From Actinokineospora inagensis DSM 44258 (GTDB taxonomy: Bacteria; Actinomycetota; Actinomycetes; Mycobacteriales; Pseudonocardiaceae): 64,000 bases of DNA. The notes beneath the pieces are model-generated. The model saw nothing but the letters and a program-made list of their open reading frames with translations. It was not told the DNA's origin and did no database searches. Location of the stretch: positions 92,926-156,925 of the forward strand of contig NZ_AXWW01000007.1 of assembly GCF_000482865.1 (NCBI RefSeq). Reading direction: 5' to 3'. This document shows positions 37,639 to 47,158 of this stretch, piece after piece. The first letter of the stretch is position 1; each line of letters opens with the position of its first letter. The translations under genes were made by a program, and so were the position numbers.

Positions 37639-38157
37639 GTGAGCGACGACCCGATACCGACCCGCCGGGTGGCGACGGCGGCCGAACTGGAGACGCTGGG
37701 GTCGGCCGTCCGGCTGCGGATCATCCGGTTGACCTACCAGCGGCCGCTGACCAACAAGGAGATCGCCGAGAGGCTGGACAAGGACCCGGCGACCACGCTG
37801 CACCACGTCCGCAAGCTGGTCGCGGCCGGTTTCCTGGAGCCGCAGCCCGCCCGGCGGGGCAACCGGGGCGCCAAGGAGATCCCCTACGTGTCCTCGGGGG
37901 TGATCTGGCAGTTGGGTTACGACCACGGCGACAAGGTGGGGCTCGCCGAGGCCATGCTGCAGGCCTACCTGGCCGAGGTCGCGGGCACGGACCTGGGCGA
38001 GTTGACCCAGACCCGGCTGGTCGTGCAGGTCGACGCGGCCGAGCGGACCGAGTTCATGGACCGGCTCGGCGCCCTGCTCGACGAGTACCGGTGTAGGCCG
38101 CCGCGACCGGGGGCCGAACGCACCGCCGTCTACGTCGCGTGGTATCCGGGGGAATAA
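37639..38157 (+). CDS. HTH transcriptional regulator (ArsR/winged-helix type)
   Basis: 172 residues. N-terminal winged helix: ELETLGSAVRLRIIRLTYQRPLTNKEIAERLDKDPATTLHHVRKLVAAGFLEPQ, followed by a C-terminal ligand-like or dimerisation part with a YVAWYPGE end. It resembles ArsR-like regulators fused to a small helical domain. GTG 37639 (or the GTG just before it, 37636) is chosen; the longer frame upstream crosses an exact TTGTCCACA box at 37608-37616, which therefore lies about 22-30 bases before the start. Targets unknown. Confidence 0.8.
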   Translation: MSDDPIPTRRVATAAELETLGSAVRLRIIRLTYQRPLTNKEIAERLDKDPATTLHHVRKLVAAGFLEPQPARRGNRGAKEIPYVSSGVIWQLGYDHGDKVGLAEAMLQAYLAEVAGTDLGELTQTRLVVQVDAAERTEFMDRLGALLDEYRCRPPRPGAERTAVYVAWYPGE

Positions 38158-38254
38158 CTGGGTCGAATCCGCCGCTGCACCGTGCGACGATAGACGTACC
38201 GCGACACCGGAGGGGTGCCGTATTTCGCAACAAACCGAAGGATGGGTTCACCAG

Positions 38255-39706
38255 GTGACAGAGGAAATCACTCAGCACGGTTTTGACGGCGCGTTGTCCG
38301 ACCCGGCTGACCTCTCCCTGGGCGAACTCGAACTCGAGGAACGGTCGTCGCTGCGGCGCGTCGCCGGGCTCTCCACCGAACTCGAGGACATCACCGAGGT
38401 CGAGTACCGGCAGCTCCGCCTGGAGCGGGTCGTGCTGGTCGGCGTGTGGACCGAGGGGACGGCGCTGGAGTCGGACGCCTCGCTGGCGGAGCTGGCCCGG
38501 CTGGCCGAGACGGCGGGCTCGGAGGTCCTGGAAGGGCTCGTCCAGCGGCGGGACCGACCGGACCCGGCCACCTACGTCGGTTCCGGCAAGGTCTTGGAGC
38601 TGGCCGAGGTCGTGCGCGCCACCGGCGCGGACACGGTCATCTGCGACGGCGAGCTCTCACCCTCGCAGTTGCAGCAGTTGGAAGCCCGGCTCAAGGTCAA
38701 GGTCATCGACCGCACGGCGCTGATCCTGGACATCTTCGCCCAGCACGCCCGGTCCCGGGAGGGCAAGTCCCAGGTCGAGCTGGCGCAACTGCAGTACCTG
38801 CTGCCCAGGTTGCGCGGCTGGGGCCAGACGCTGTCCCGGCAGGCCGGTGGTCGAGCGGGTGGTGCCAACGGCGGCGTGGGTCTGCGCGGCCCCGGTGAGA
38901 CCAAGCTGGAGACCGACCGCAGGCGCATCCGGGCCAAGATCTCCAAGCTGCGCAAGGAGATCACGGCCATGGGCACGGTCCGCGACACCAAGCGGGGTCG
39001 GCGCACGGCCAACGAGGTGCCCAGCGTCGCGATCGCCGGTTACACCAACGCGGGCAAGTCCAGCCTGCTCAACGCCCTCACCGGGGCGGGTGTGTTGGTC
39101 GAGGACGCGCTGTTCGCCACCTTGGACGCGACGACCCGGCGGACGCGAACCCCGGAAGGCCACACGTACACGCTGACCGACACGGTCGGGTTCGTCCGGC
39201 ACCTGCCGCACCAGCTCGTCGAGGCGTTCCGGTCCACGCTGGACGAGGTCGCCGACGCCGACCTGGTGCTGCACGTGGTCGACGGCGCCGACCCGATGCC
39301 GGAGTGGCAGGTCAACGCGGTCCGCGAGGTGCTGCACGAGATCGGCGACCGGCGCGGCACGGCGATGCCACCGGAGCTGGTGGTGGTCAACAAGGTCGAC
39401 GCGACCTCCGAGTTCGCCCTGGCCCGGCTCCGGCACCTGCTGCCCGGCGCGGTGTTCGTCTCCGCGCACGCCGGGACCGGCATCGAGGAGCTGCGCGAGC
39501 GGGTCGCCGGGCTGCTGCCCCGGCCGGAGCGGGAGGTCGACGTGCTCGTGCCGTACGTGCGCGGCGAGCTGGTCGCCCGGGTGCACCGGGAGGGCGAGGT
39601 GCTCTCCGAGGAGCACACCGAGGCGGGCACGCAGTTGCGGGCCAAGGTCAAGCCGGACCTGGCGGGGGTGCTGGAGGCCTTCGCGGTCGACCACACCACC
39701 GTCTGA
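38255..39706 (+). CDS. hflX: GTPase HflX
   Basis: 483-residue ribosome-associated GTPase. N-terminal HflX domain (YVGSGKVLELAEVV, DGELSPSQLQQLE, DRTALILDIFAQHARSREGKSQVELAQLQYLLPRLRG), Gly-rich linker GGVGLRGPGETKLETDRRRI, G1 GYTNAGKSSLLN, G3 DTVGFVRHLP, G4 NKVD. HflX splits stalled 70S ribosomes under stress. GTG 38255 is the start that gives a family-like N-terminus. A strong hairpin ends the unit. Confidence 0.96.
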   Translation: MTEEITQHGFDGALSDPADLSLGELELEERSSLRRVAGLSTELEDITEVEYRQLRLERVVLVGVWTEGTALESDASLAELARLAETAGSEVLEGLVQRRDRPDPATYVGSGKVLELAEVVRATGADTVICDGELSPSQLQQLEARLKVKVIDRTALILDIFAQHARSREGKSQVELAQLQYLLPRLRGWGQTLSRQAGGRAGGANGGVGLRGPGETKLETDRRRIRAKISKLRKEITAMGTVRDTKRGRRTANEVPSVAIAGYTNAGKSSLLNALTGAGVLVEDALFATLDATTRRTRTPEGHTYTLTDTVGFVRHLPHQLVEAFRSTLDEVADADLVLHVVDGADPMPEWQVNAVREVLHEIGDRRGTAMPPELVVVNKVDATSEFALARLRHLLPGAVFVSAHAGTGIEELRERVAGLLPRPEREVDVLVPYVRGELVARVHREGEVLSEEHTEAGTQLRAKVKPDLAGVLEAFAVDHTTV

Positions 39707-39719
39707 GACACGTCTGAAC

Positions 39720-39755
39720 GGGCCCCGGGCGAGACAGCCGTCTCACCCGGGGCCC
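39720..39755 (+). terminator. Terminator hairpin after hflX
   Basis: A 16-bp stem with one C-A mismatch (arms 39720-39735 and 39740-39755) and a 4-base loop, 13 bases after the hflX stop, followed by TTCGCG. Confidence 0.78.
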
Positions 39756-39842
39756 TTCGCGTGAACGCGCCGGTGCCCACGCGCGTCCGCACCTGTGGCG
39801 CCGCGACGCGGCTACGGTGGATGTGACAGGGGGAGGTGGCCG

Positions 39843-40862
39843 GTGCGGCGGTTGGCGACGACGGCGTTGGTCGTGTGGTTGTGCACGGTGGGGATTCCCA
39901 ACGCGTCTGCCGACCCGCAGGCGCCCACGGAAGCGTGCGTGCAGAACGACAAGCGGCTCAACGAGCTGTCCGGCCTCGCCACCGACGGGGAACACTGGTT
40001 CGCCATCAACGACGGCGGCACCAAGTCGACCGTGTTCGTCCTCGGCCACGACTGCAAGGTGCAGAAGGTCATCAACGGCCCGATCGACCCGTACGACGTG
40101 GAAGACGTCGCCCGAGCGGCCGATGGCACGTTCTGGTTGGCCGACACCGGTGACAACAACAAGAAGCGCGACACGATCGCGCTCATCGAACTGACCCCCG
40201 CGGGCAAGACGACCCTGCACCGGTTGACCTACCCGGACGGTCCACATGACACCGAAACCCTCTTGCTGGACAAGAAGGGTGTCCCCTACCTGGTGACCAA
40301 GAGCCCGTTCGGGGTATCCGAGGTCTACCGACCGAAGGGGCCGCTCGGCACCCCCGGTCCGACCGCGCTGGAGAAGGTCGGCGAGGTGCAGATCACCAGC
40401 ACCGACACCCAGGGCGGCCCGATCAACCAGCTCATCGGCTCGATGATGGTCACCGGTGGCACCGTCAGCGCCGACGGCACCACCATCGCCCTGCGCACCT
40501 ACACCGACGCCTACCTCTACCCCGCGCCGGACGGCGACATCATGGCCGCCCTCAAGCGCAAACCCACTCGGGTGCCACTACCGGGTGAGCGCCAAGGCGA
40601 GGCGATCGCGCTGGAGGCCGACGGCACCATCGTCTCCGGCTCGGAAGGCGTCGGCACCCCGATCCGCCTGGTCAAGGGCGCCACGGCGCAACTGCCCGCG
40701 ACGACGGCACCGGCCGAGCCCGGCACCGCGTCCGCCACCTCGGGCGGCGGGGGCGGCGACGAGTCCGGCGGCATGTCCACCGTGCCCGCCATCGGCCTCG
40801 CCGCCGTCGCGGTCGGCGGCGCGTTGTTCCTCATGCACCGCCGATCCGCCAAGCGGTCCTAG
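39843..40862 (+). CDS. Secreted, C-terminally membrane-anchored propeller-like protein
   Basis: 339 residues. N-terminal signal peptide (RRLATTALVVWLCTVGIPNASA). The body has repeated beta-strand motifs such as LNELSGLATDGEHWFAINDGG, DVEDVARAADGTFWLADTGDNN and GTVSADGTTIALRTYTDAYLY, as in six-bladed propellers of the NHL/SMP-30 type. A Ser/Gly/Thr-rich segment leads to a final membrane helix (VPAIGLAAVAVGGALFLM) and a basic tail, like a cell-surface anchor. No catalytic residues recognised. It converges on lexA with six bases between the genes. Confidence 0.75.
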   Translation: MRRLATTALVVWLCTVGIPNASADPQAPTEACVQNDKRLNELSGLATDGEHWFAINDGGTKSTVFVLGHDCKVQKVINGPIDPYDVEDVARAADGTFWLADTGDNNKKRDTIALIELTPAGKTTLHRLTYPDGPHDTETLLLDKKGVPYLVTKSPFGVSEVYRPKGPLGTPGPTALEKVGEVQITSTDTQGGPINQLIGSMMVTGGTVSADGTTIALRTYTDAYLYPAPDGDIMAALKRKPTRVPLPGERQGEAIALEADGTIVSGSEGVGTPIRLVKGATAQLPATTAPAEPGTASATSGGGGGDESGGMSTVPAIGLAAVAVGGALFLMHRRSAKRS

Positions 40863-40868
40863 CGCCCC

Positions 40869-41627
40869 TCAGAGCCTGCGCAGGACCGCGACCACCTTGC
40901 CCAGGATGGTCGCCTCGTCACCCGGGATCGGGCTGTACGCGTCGTTGTGCGGCATCAGCCAGACGTGCCCGTCGCGCCGCTTGAACGTCTTCACCGTGGC
41001 CTCGCCATCGATCATCGCGGCCACGATGTCGCCGTTGTCCGCGGTCGGCTGCTGGCGCACCACCACCCAGTCGTCGTTGGCGATCGCCGCGTCGATCATC
41101 GAATCGCCCGCGACCTTCAGCATGAACAACGCGCCCTCGCCGACCAGCTCCTTGGGCAGCGGGAACACGTCCTCCACCGCCTGCTCGGCCAGGATCGGCC
41201 CACCGGCGGCGATCCGGCCGACCACCGGGACGTACGTCGGGGTGGGACCCGCCTCGGCCGGTTCGATCAGCACCGGTGCCACCTGCTCGCCGCGCAACTG
41301 CGCCTGCGACGCGTCCGCCGGGAGCACCCCGATCGCGCGCGGCCGGTTCGGGTCGCGGCGCAGGTACCCCTTCTCCTCCAGCGCGCGTAGCTGGTAGGCC
41401 ACCGACGACGTCGACGTCAGCCCGACCGCCTCGCCGATCTCCCGGACGCTCGGCGGGTAACCGTGCCGCTGCACCCAGGACCGGATCACCTCGAGCACCT
41501 GCCGCTGCCGCTGCGGCAGGTCGGCGGGGTCCACGTGCGCCGACTGCGGGAAGCTGCGCACGTTGTCACCCGGCGCGGGCTTCTTCTTCTGCGGCCCCGC
41601 GGGCTTGCGACCACTCGTGCCTGCCAC
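40869..41627 (-). CDS. lexA: SOS repressor LexA
   Basis: 252 residues. N-terminal winged helix ([49 protein letters not shown]) and C-terminal S24 peptidase with cleavage site Ala-Gly in GRIAAGGPI, catalytic Ser in KVAGDSMID and Lys in [11 protein letters not shown] 41627 is chosen because a GGGAGG ribosome binding site lies about 10 bases before it; the open frame upstream is composition-driven. The N-terminal ~25 residues are a basic extension. It is divergent from the LysM gene, with a perfect SOS box in the 251-bp gap. Confidence 0.95.
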   Translation of the reverse strand: MAGTSGRKPAGPQKKKPAPGDNVRSFPQSAHVDPADLPQRQRQVLEVIRSWVQRHGYPPSVREIGEAVGLTSTSSVAYQLRALEEKGYLRRDPNRPRAIGVLPADASQAQLRGEQVAPVLIEPAEAGPTPTYVPVVGRIAAGGPILAEQAVEDVFPLPKELVGEGALFMLKVAGDSMIDAAIANDDWVVVRQQPTADNGDIVAAMIDGEATVKTFKRRDGHVWLMPHNDAYSPIPGDEATILGKVVAVLRRL

Positions 41628-41830
41628 TTGCCTGCCTCCCTGCGGTGCCGGGCGGACCCGGTGCACCTCGATGCCGACTCGGAAGCCGGGCCGAGCCGAC
41701 TTCGATCTTCTGCGGATTCCGACGTTAGCCCGCCGACCAGCGCAGATCAAACACCTGTTCGAGCGACACGCCGAACGGGTCTCGATTTTGTCGGTGCGGG
41801 GTGGTAGACACCTCTCGCACGGGCGTTCGA

Positions 41831-41846
41831 TCGAACGGAAGTTCGA
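41831..41846. promoter_or_regulatory. SOS box in lexA/LysM divergent region
   Basis: Perfect TCGAAC-GGAA-GTTCGA. It is 32 bases upstream of the LysM gene ATG and 203 bases from the lexA start, so it should repress the LysM promoter directly and lexA through a long leader. Confidence 0.88.
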
Positions 41847-41878
41847 ACGCAAGCGGTTCGGTGGTACTTGGAGGCGCC

Positions 41879-42370
41879 ATGGCAGCGCGGACGGCGGTCC
41901 GGTCAGCGGTGTGGTCGGCGGAGACCCTGCCAGCGGAAACAGCGGTCGACCGGCGGTTGCGGCTGGTCCCCGACGCCCCGGCGCGCACCGGGCGGGTGGT
42001 GGGCCAGGGCAGGCTCCGGCCGCCGACCCGGCGGCGGGACCCGGCGGCGGCGCACGTGGTCGCCGCGGCCGAGTGCGGGCCGCGGAAGGCGCCGATGCCG
42101 GTCCTGGTGATGATCGCGGTCGCGGTCGCCGTCGCGGCCGTCGTGTACGGGATCGGGCTGGCGGCGAGCTCGATGGCGGGGCGGCCGGAGATCCCGTCGA
42201 CGACGACCGTGGTGCGGGTGGCGCCGGGGGAGTCGCTCTCGGAGATCGCGGTGCGGATGGTGCCGGACGGCGACCCGGGGGACGTGGTGCGGCGGATCCA
42301 GGACCTGAATGGACTGTCCGACCCGACCGTCCGACCTGGGCAGGCGTTGACGGTGCCGACCTCGGGTTGA
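41879..42370 (+). CDS. LysM-domain membrane protein (SOS division inhibitor type)
   Basis: 163 residues: Arg-rich cytoplasmic N-terminus, one membrane helix ([22 protein letters not shown]) and a C-terminal extracytoplasmic LysM motif ([33 protein letters not shown]). The divergent position next to lexA, with an SOS box, is shared with Rv2719c (ChiZ) of M. tuberculosis and DivS of Corynebacterium, which block septation after DNA damage (established knowledge). An equivalent role is inferred. ATG 41879 follows TTGGAGG. Confidence 0.85.
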   Translation: MAARTAVRSAVWSAETLPAETAVDRRLRLVPDAPARTGRVVGQGRLRPPTRRRDPAAAHVVAAAECGPRKAPMPVLVMIAVAVAVAAVVYGIGLAASSMAGRPEIPSTTTVVRVAPGESLSEIAVRMVPDGDPGDVVRRIQDLNGLSDPTVRPGQALTVPTSG

Positions 42371-42850
42371 TCAACCGTCTGGAGTGGACGGTGTCGCGCG
42401 ACCGCCGACGGGACGTGGCCGCGCTCGTGGTGGGTCTGCTCCCGAGGGGTGCTCGGGCCGCTGAACGCGGTCCGCGTGGTGTCGACGGCCTTGTCGAGTA
42501 GCGCTTGGGTCGCGTCGGGTGACGATGCGTGTTCCCGGGGTGTTGACCACCCCCGGGTGTAGCCAAGATCAACTGCCGGTGTTCATGATCACTCGGCTGG
42601 GTGAGGTCCGCGTGTGCGGCGGGTGAGGTTCGCGCCGGGTGAGTTCGGCGGGGTGCGCGGCCGGGTGGTTTGCCGGGGAGCGCCGGTGGGGACCGCCGGG
42701 GTATGGGGGAACCGCCGCGTTGGACCGGATGGCTGAATGCCGGTTCGGACGGACGAGTGACGCGGGCCGTTCACCCGGTGGTTGGAATCGGACGGTGCGG
42801 CGGTGACCGCGTTGCGTGGTTGTCGAGTCGATTCGGCGTGTCCGAGTTGC
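42371..42850. other. Non-coding gap after the LysM gene
   Basis: No gene recognised. It contains a GC hairpin at 42534-42557 (7-bp stem, 10-base loop; possible terminator) and repeated GGGTGAG phrases at about 42598-42660. The NrdR boxes begin directly after it. Confidence 0.4.
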
Positions 42851-42895
42851 GTCCATGTAGGGTCTCGACATACGGTCCACCCCAACATCTAGTGG
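42851..42895 (+). promoter_or_regulatory. Tandem NrdR boxes upstream of nrdR-nrdJ
   Basis: CAACATCTAGTGG at 42883-42895 fits the NrdR-box consensus (C-W-A-T-A-T-A-T-W-G-T-G) at most positions. A weaker copy, GTCCATGTAGGGT, is at 42851-42863, exactly 32 bp upstream, the three-turn spacing typical of NrdR box pairs. NrdR should repress its own operon here. Confidence 0.65.
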
Positions 42896-42910
42896 TCACA
42901 CCGTTGTAAG

Positions 42911-42962
42911 TTGTCCACAGGTTGGGGTGGGTTGTCCACCGACCAACCACCAGTTGTCCACA
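42911..42962. promoter_or_regulatory. Cluster of three DnaA-box-like motifs before nrdR
   Basis: TTGTCCACA at 42911-42919 and 42954-42962, plus TTGTCCACC at 42932-42940, all in the same orientation at 21-22 bp spacing (two helical turns). They lie 16-52 bases downstream of the NrdR box and 70-120 bases before the nrdR ATG. Confidence 0.75.
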
Positions 42963-43031
42963 GATTGATCACCAAGCGTGCCTGACCGGCTCCGCCGGAC
43001 GGAGGACACGCGGGCGTCCGGGGAGAAGGCA

Positions 43032-43508
43032 ATGCGCTGTCCGTTCTGTCGGAACTCCGATTCGCGGGTCGTCGACTCGCGGGAGGTCGACGACGGCCAG
43101 GTGATCCGCCGCAGGCGGGCCTGCGCGCAGTGCAGCCGCCGGTTCACCACGGTCGAGGAGGCGGTGCTCGCCGTCGTCAAGCGCTCCGGGGTGACCGAGC
43201 CGTTCAGCCGGGACAAGGTCGTGCGCGGGGTGCGCCGGGCCTGCCAGGGGCGACCGGTCGAGGAGGACCGGCTGCAACTGCTCGCCCAGCAGGTCGAGGA
43301 CGCGGTCCGGGCGACCGGCAGCGCCGAGGTACCCAGCCACGAGGTCGGGTTGGCCATCCTCGGCCCGCTGCGCGAGCTCGACGAGGTCGCTTACCTGCGG
43401 TTCGCCAGCGTGTACCGGTCCTTCTCCTCGGTGGCCGACTTCGAGAAGGAGATAGCCGACCTCCGGGCGGTCACCGCCAGGGAGGCGGCGCACGAGGATG
43501 GGCAGTAG
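43032..43508 (+). CDS. nrdR: Transcriptional repressor NrdR
   Basis: 158-residue repressor of ribonucleotide reductase genes. N-terminal zinc ribbon ([15 protein letters not shown] ... CAQC, with [17 protein letters not shown]) and ATP-cone ([29 protein letters not shown]). It senses ATP/dATP through the cone. ATG 43032 is preceded by GGGGAGAAGG. nrdJ begins 121 bases later on the same strand, so the two are probably an operon under the NrdR boxes upstream. Confidence 0.96.
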   Translation: MRCPFCRNSDSRVVDSREVDDGQVIRRRRACAQCSRRFTTVEEAVLAVVKRSGVTEPFSRDKVVRGVRRACQGRPVEEDRLQLLAQQVEDAVRATGSAEVPSHEVGLAILGPLRELDEVAYLRFASVYRSFSSVADFEKEIADLRAVTAREAAHEDGQ

Positions 43509-43629
43509 GCGTCAGACCAGGCGTCCCCGGGGCGGGGAACGCCGATTCCGACTTGGGCCGCATCGGACGGGGAGCCCGGACGTGGCCACACCAGCACAAG
43601 GCGTAGTTGACGAGGGAGAGGGAGCGGTC

Positions 43630-46434
43630 ATGACCGAGACCGTGGAGACCGCGGCGGACGGACCGACGGACACACCGCGGCGCGGCCTGCGGGTGCAGCG
43701 CGTCTACACCACCGAGGGGGTGCACCCGTACGACGAGGTCACCTGGGAACACCGCGACGTGGTGATGACCAACTGGCGCGACGGCTCGGTGAACTTCGAG
43801 CAGCGCGGCGTGGAGTTCCCCGACTTCTGGTCGGTCAACGCCACCAACATCGTCACCAGCAAGTACTTCCGCGGCGCGGTCGGCACCACCATCCGGGAAA
43901 GCTCGCTGCGGCAGCTCATCGACCGGGTCGTCCGCTCCTACGTCGCGGGCGGCGTCGAACACGGCTACTTCGCCACCACCACCGACGCCGAGGTCTTCGA
44001 GCACGAGCTGACCTGGATGCTGCTGCACCAGGTGTTCAGCTTCAACTCACCGGTCTGGTTCAACGTCGGCACCAGCTCCCCCCAGCAAGTCTCGGCGTGT
44101 TTCATCCTGGCCGTCGACGACACGATGGACTCGATTCTCAACTGGTACAAGGAAGAGGGGCTGATCTTCAAGGGCGGGTCCGGGGCGGGGTTGAACCTGT
44201 CGCGCATTCGGTCGTCGAAGGAGTTGCTTTCCTCCGGTGGTACCGCGTCCGGGCCGGTGTCGTTCATGCGGGGGGCGGACGCGTCGGCGGGGACCATCAA
44301 GTCCGGGGGGGCTACTCGGCGGGCGGCGAAGATGGTCGTGCTCGATGTGGACCACCCGGACGTGGAGGAGTTCATCGAGACGAAGGCGCGGGAGGAAGCC
44401 AAGATCCGCGTGCTGCGCGACGCGGGTTTTGACATGGACCTCGGGGGCGCCGACATCACCTCGGTGCAGTACCAGAACGCCAACAACTCGATCCGGGTGT
44501 CCGACGAGTTCATGCACGCCGTGGAGTCCGCGGGCCAGTTCGGGCTGCGGTCGCGCACCAGCGGCGAGGTCATCGAGCGGGTCGGCGCCAAGGACCTGTT
44601 CGGCAAGCTCGCCAAGGCCGCCTGGGAGTGCGCCGACCCGGGCATCCAGTACGACGACACGATCAACGCCTGGCACACCTGCCCCGAGTCGGGCCGGATC
44701 ACCGCGTCCAACCCGTGCAGCGAGTACATGCACCTGGACAACTCCAGTTGCAACCTGGCGTCGCTGAACCTGATGAAGTTCCTCGCCGACGACGGGTCGT
44801 TCGACGCGCCGACCTTCGTCAAGGCCGTCGAGCTGGTCATCACCGCGATGGACATCTCCATCTGCTTCGCAGACTTCCCGACCGAGCCGATCGCCGACAC
44901 GACCCGCCGGTTCCGCCAGCTCGGCATCGGCTACGCCAACATCGGCGCGCTGCTGATGGCCACCGGCCACGCCTACGACTCCGAGGGCGGCCGCGCGCTG
45001 GCCGCCGCCATCACCTCGCTGATGACCGGCACCGCCTACCGCCGCTCCGCCGAGCTCGCGGGCATCGTCGGCCCGTTCGACGGGTACGCCCGCAACGCCG
45101 AGGCGCACCAGCGGGTCATGCGCAGGCACGCCGCCGCGAACGACCTCGTCCGCACCTACCACGCCAACGACGCCGCGGTGCAGCGCGTCGCGACCCGGGA
45201 GTGGCAGTCCGCGCTGGAGGTCGGCGGCCGCAACGGGTGGCGCAACGCGCAGGCCAGCGTGCTCGCCCCCACCGGCACCATCGGCCTGATGATGGACTGC
45301 GACACGACCGGCATCGAACCCGACCTCGCGCTGGTCAAGTTCAAGAAGCTGGTCGGCGGCGGCTCCATGCAGATCGTCAACCAGACCGTGCCGCGCGCCC
45401 TGACCGCGCTGGGCTACCAGGGCGAGCAGGTCGAGGCCATCGTCGAGTACATCGCCGAGCACGGCCACGTCATCGACGCCCCCGGCCTGCGCCCGGAGCA
45501 CTACGAGGTGTTCGACTGCGCCATGGGTGAGCGGTCCATCGCCCCCATGGGCCACGTGCGGATGATGGCCGCGGTGCAGCCGTTCATCTCCGGCGCGATC
45601 TCCAAGACGGTCAACATGCCGGAGTCCGCCACCGTCGCCGAGGTTGAGGAGATCTACTTCCAGGGCTGGAAGCTGGGCCTCAAGGCGCTCGCCATCTACC
45701 GGGACAACTGCAAGGTCGGCCAGCCGCTGTCCGCGGGCAAGGGCGCCAAGGAGACCGCCAAGGCCGAGACGGTCGTCGAGTACCGCCCGGTCCGCAAGCG
45801 CCTCCCCAAGAAGCGCCCGTCGCAGACCGTCTCCTTCACCGTCGGCGGCGCCGAGGGCTACCTGCACGCGGGCTCTTACCCCGACGACGGCCTCGGCGAG
45901 ATCTTCGTCAAGCTCGGCAAGCAGGGCTCCACCCTCGCCGGTGTGATGGACGCCTTCTCCATGTCCATCTCGGTCGGCCTGCAGTACGGGATCCCGCTGG
46001 AGTTCTACGTCTCCAAGTTCCAGAACCTGCGCTTCGAGCCCGCGGGCATGACCGACGACCCGGACGTCCGCATCGCCACCAGCGTCCTGGACTACCTGTT
46101 CCGCAGGCTGGCCCTGGACTACCTCCCGTACGACAAGCGCGCCCAACTCGGCATCTTCACCGCCGACGAACGCTCCGCCCAGGTCGCCGCCGACTACGGC
46201 CCACCGTCCGATGTGGACCTCGAAGGCATGCGTTCCTCCGTCGAGGCGACCCCACGCACCTCGGTCGCGGCGTCCCCGGCACCGGTCGCGGCGCACAGCT
46301 CGACGGAACTGCTCGAACTCCACCTCGGCAAGGCCGCCGACGCGCCGCTGTGCATGACCTGCGGCACCAAGATGCGCCCGGCAGGCTCGTGCTACGTGTG
46401 CGAGGGCTGCGGATCGACGTCCGGTTGTAGCTGA
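43630..46434 (+). CDS. nrdJ: Vitamin B12-dependent (class II) ribonucleoside-diphosphate reductase
   Basis: 934 residues. Class II RNR: VSFNSPVWFN and SACFILAVDDTM around the first active-site Cys, ASNPCSEYMHLDNSSCNLASLNL with the thiyl-radical Cys, and APTGTIGLMMDCDTTGIEP. The C-terminal CMTCGTKMRPAGSCYVCEGCG is a Cys-rich tail, probably zinc-binding and/or redox-active. It makes dNTPs independent of oxygen using adenosylcobalamin. ATG 43630 follows GAGGGAGAGGGAG; an in-frame GTG at 43582 would add 16 residues. No B12 riboswitch was recognised in front. Confidence 0.97.
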   Translation: MTETVETAADGPTDTPRRGLRVQRVYTTEGVHPYDEVTWEHRDVVMTNWRDGSVNFEQRGVEFPDFWSVNATNIVTSKYFRGAVGTTIRESSLRQLIDRVVRSYVAGGVEHGYFATTTDAEVFEHELTWMLLHQVFSFNSPVWFNVGTSSPQQVSACFILAVDDTMDSILNWYKEEGLIFKGGSGAGLNLSRIRSSKELLSSGGTASGPVSFMRGADASAGTIKSGGATRRAAKMVVLDVDHPDVEEFIETKAREEAKIRVLRDAGFDMDLGGADITSVQYQNANNSIRVSDEFMHAVESAGQFGLRSRTSGEVIERVGAKDLFGKLAKAAWECADPGIQYDDTINAWHTCPESGRITASNPCSEYMHLDNSSCNLASLNLMKFLADDGSFDAPTFVKAVELVITAMDISICFADFPTEPIADTTRRFRQLGIGYANIGALLMATGHAYDSEGGRALAAAITSLMTGTAYRRSAELAGIVGPFDGYARNAEAHQRVMRRHAAANDLVRTYHANDAAVQRVATREWQSALEVGGRNGWRNAQASVLAPTGTIGLMMDCDTTGIEPDLALVKFKKLVGGGSMQIVNQTVPRALTALGYQGEQVEAIVEYIAEHGHVIDAPGLRPEHYEVFDCAMGERSIAPMGHVRMMAAVQPFISGAISKTVNMPESATVAEVEEIYFQGWKLGLKALAIYRDNCKVGQPLSAGKGAKETAKAETVVEYRPVRKRLPKKRPSQTVSFTVGGAEGYLHAGSYPDDGLGEIFVKLGKQGSTLAGVMDAFSMSISVGLQYGIPLEFYVSKFQNLRFEPAGMTDDPDVRIATSVLDYLFRRLALDYLPYDKRAQLGIFTADERSAQVAADYGPPSDVDLEGMRSSVEATPRTSVAASPAPVAAHSSTELLELHLGKAADAPLCMTCGTKMRPAGSCYVCEGCGSTSGCS

Positions 46435-46446
46435 TCAAGGCCCTTT

Positions 46447-46481
46447 GACGGGGTGTCCGCCGACCTGGCGGACACCCCGTC
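46447..46481 (+). terminator. Terminator hairpin after nrdJ
   Basis: A perfect 15-bp stem (arms 46447-46461 and 46467-46481) with a 5-base loop, 13 bases after the nrdJ stop, followed by GTGGTTTCT. It also sits just beyond the convergent HNH gene's 3' end. Confidence 0.85.
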
Positions 46482-46494
46482 GTGGTTTCTCGTC

Positions 46495-47058
46495 TCAGAT
46501 CCCCCACGGTCCGGTGCGCGCCCTGGTCGCGGGCGGGTCGGGAAGGGTGATGCCGAGGCGGGTGGCCAGCTTCTGCTCCAGTTCGGCGATCATGCAGGCG
46601 ATGGTGGCCGGGTTCCGGCGGCCCTCGCCGAAGTGGATGATGGTCTGGTCGAACTCCGCCGCCAACAGGCTGCGGTAGTCGCTCGCCGGGGAATCCTCGC
46701 CGGCGTCGGCGAAGGTGGCGAAGGGCTTGCGCCCGAACATCACCTCGAACTCCTCCCAGCCCCGGACGGTCCAGTAGGTGTCGTAGAGCGGCACGCAGGT
46801 CGCTCGGAGCCACTGCCACATGTATTGGAGGTTGGAGTGGTTCGGCGCTTCGCGGTGGCAGCGACTACAGAGCAGAACCAGGTTGTCGGGGGTGGCGGTT
46901 CCGCCGAGGGACGCGGGCACGATGTGGCACTTCTCCAGGCGGGCGCGGTAGGCGCAGCGCCGGCACCGTTCGTGGGCTTCTTCCCAGTCGACGGCCAGGC
47001 TGGATTCGTCTTCGCGGTCTGACCAGTGGGCAACGACTTGCTTGGCGGTTGGTGGCAT
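46495..47058 (-). CDS. HNH endonuclease domain protein
   Basis: 187 residues. An HNH finger occupies about residues 30-75: CRRC zinc knuckle, LEKCHIVPASLGG with the catalytic His, the Asn in TPDNLVLLCSRCH and the last His. The C-terminal ~110 residues (WLRATCVPLYDTYW, LLAAEFDQTIIHFGEGRRNPATIACMIAELEQKL) are a helical domain I do not recognise. ATG 47058 is chosen over the longer frame, whose extra 108 residues are Pro/Ser/Arg-rich. No methylase or restriction partner is nearby, so a role as an orphan defence or homing-type nuclease is only a possibility. Confidence 0.82.
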   Translation of the reverse strand: MPPTAKQVVAHWSDREDESSLAVDWEEAHERCRRCAYRARLEKCHIVPASLGGTATPDNLVLLCSRCHREAPNHSNLQYMWQWLRATCVPLYDTYWTVRGWEEFEVMFGRKPFATFADAGEDSPASDYRSLLAAEFDQTIIHFGEGRRNPATIACMIAELEQKLATRLGITLPDPPATRARTGPWGI

Positions 47059-47158
47059 GGGGTCTCCGAACGTCGAGATTCGTGGTGGGTGGTGGAGGTG
47101 TGCGCTCGGACTGGTGAGAGAACGGTGAAGCGCGCGTCGGAACGGGTCTGGGCGGGGC

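Noticed and set aside
40869..42572. Long N-terminal extension of LexA up to 42572
   Set aside because: The extension is Arg/Pro/Ser low complexity, spans the SOS box and the divergent LysM gene, and a strong GGGAGG site precedes GTG 41627.
42911..42962. Chromosomal origin of replication
   Set aside because: Only three boxes, no dnaA, dnaN or AT-rich unwinding region; a regulatory role at nrdRJ is more likely.
43509..43629. Cobalamin riboswitch before nrdJ
   Set aside because: The 121-bp gap is too short, and no B12-box-like sequence was seen.
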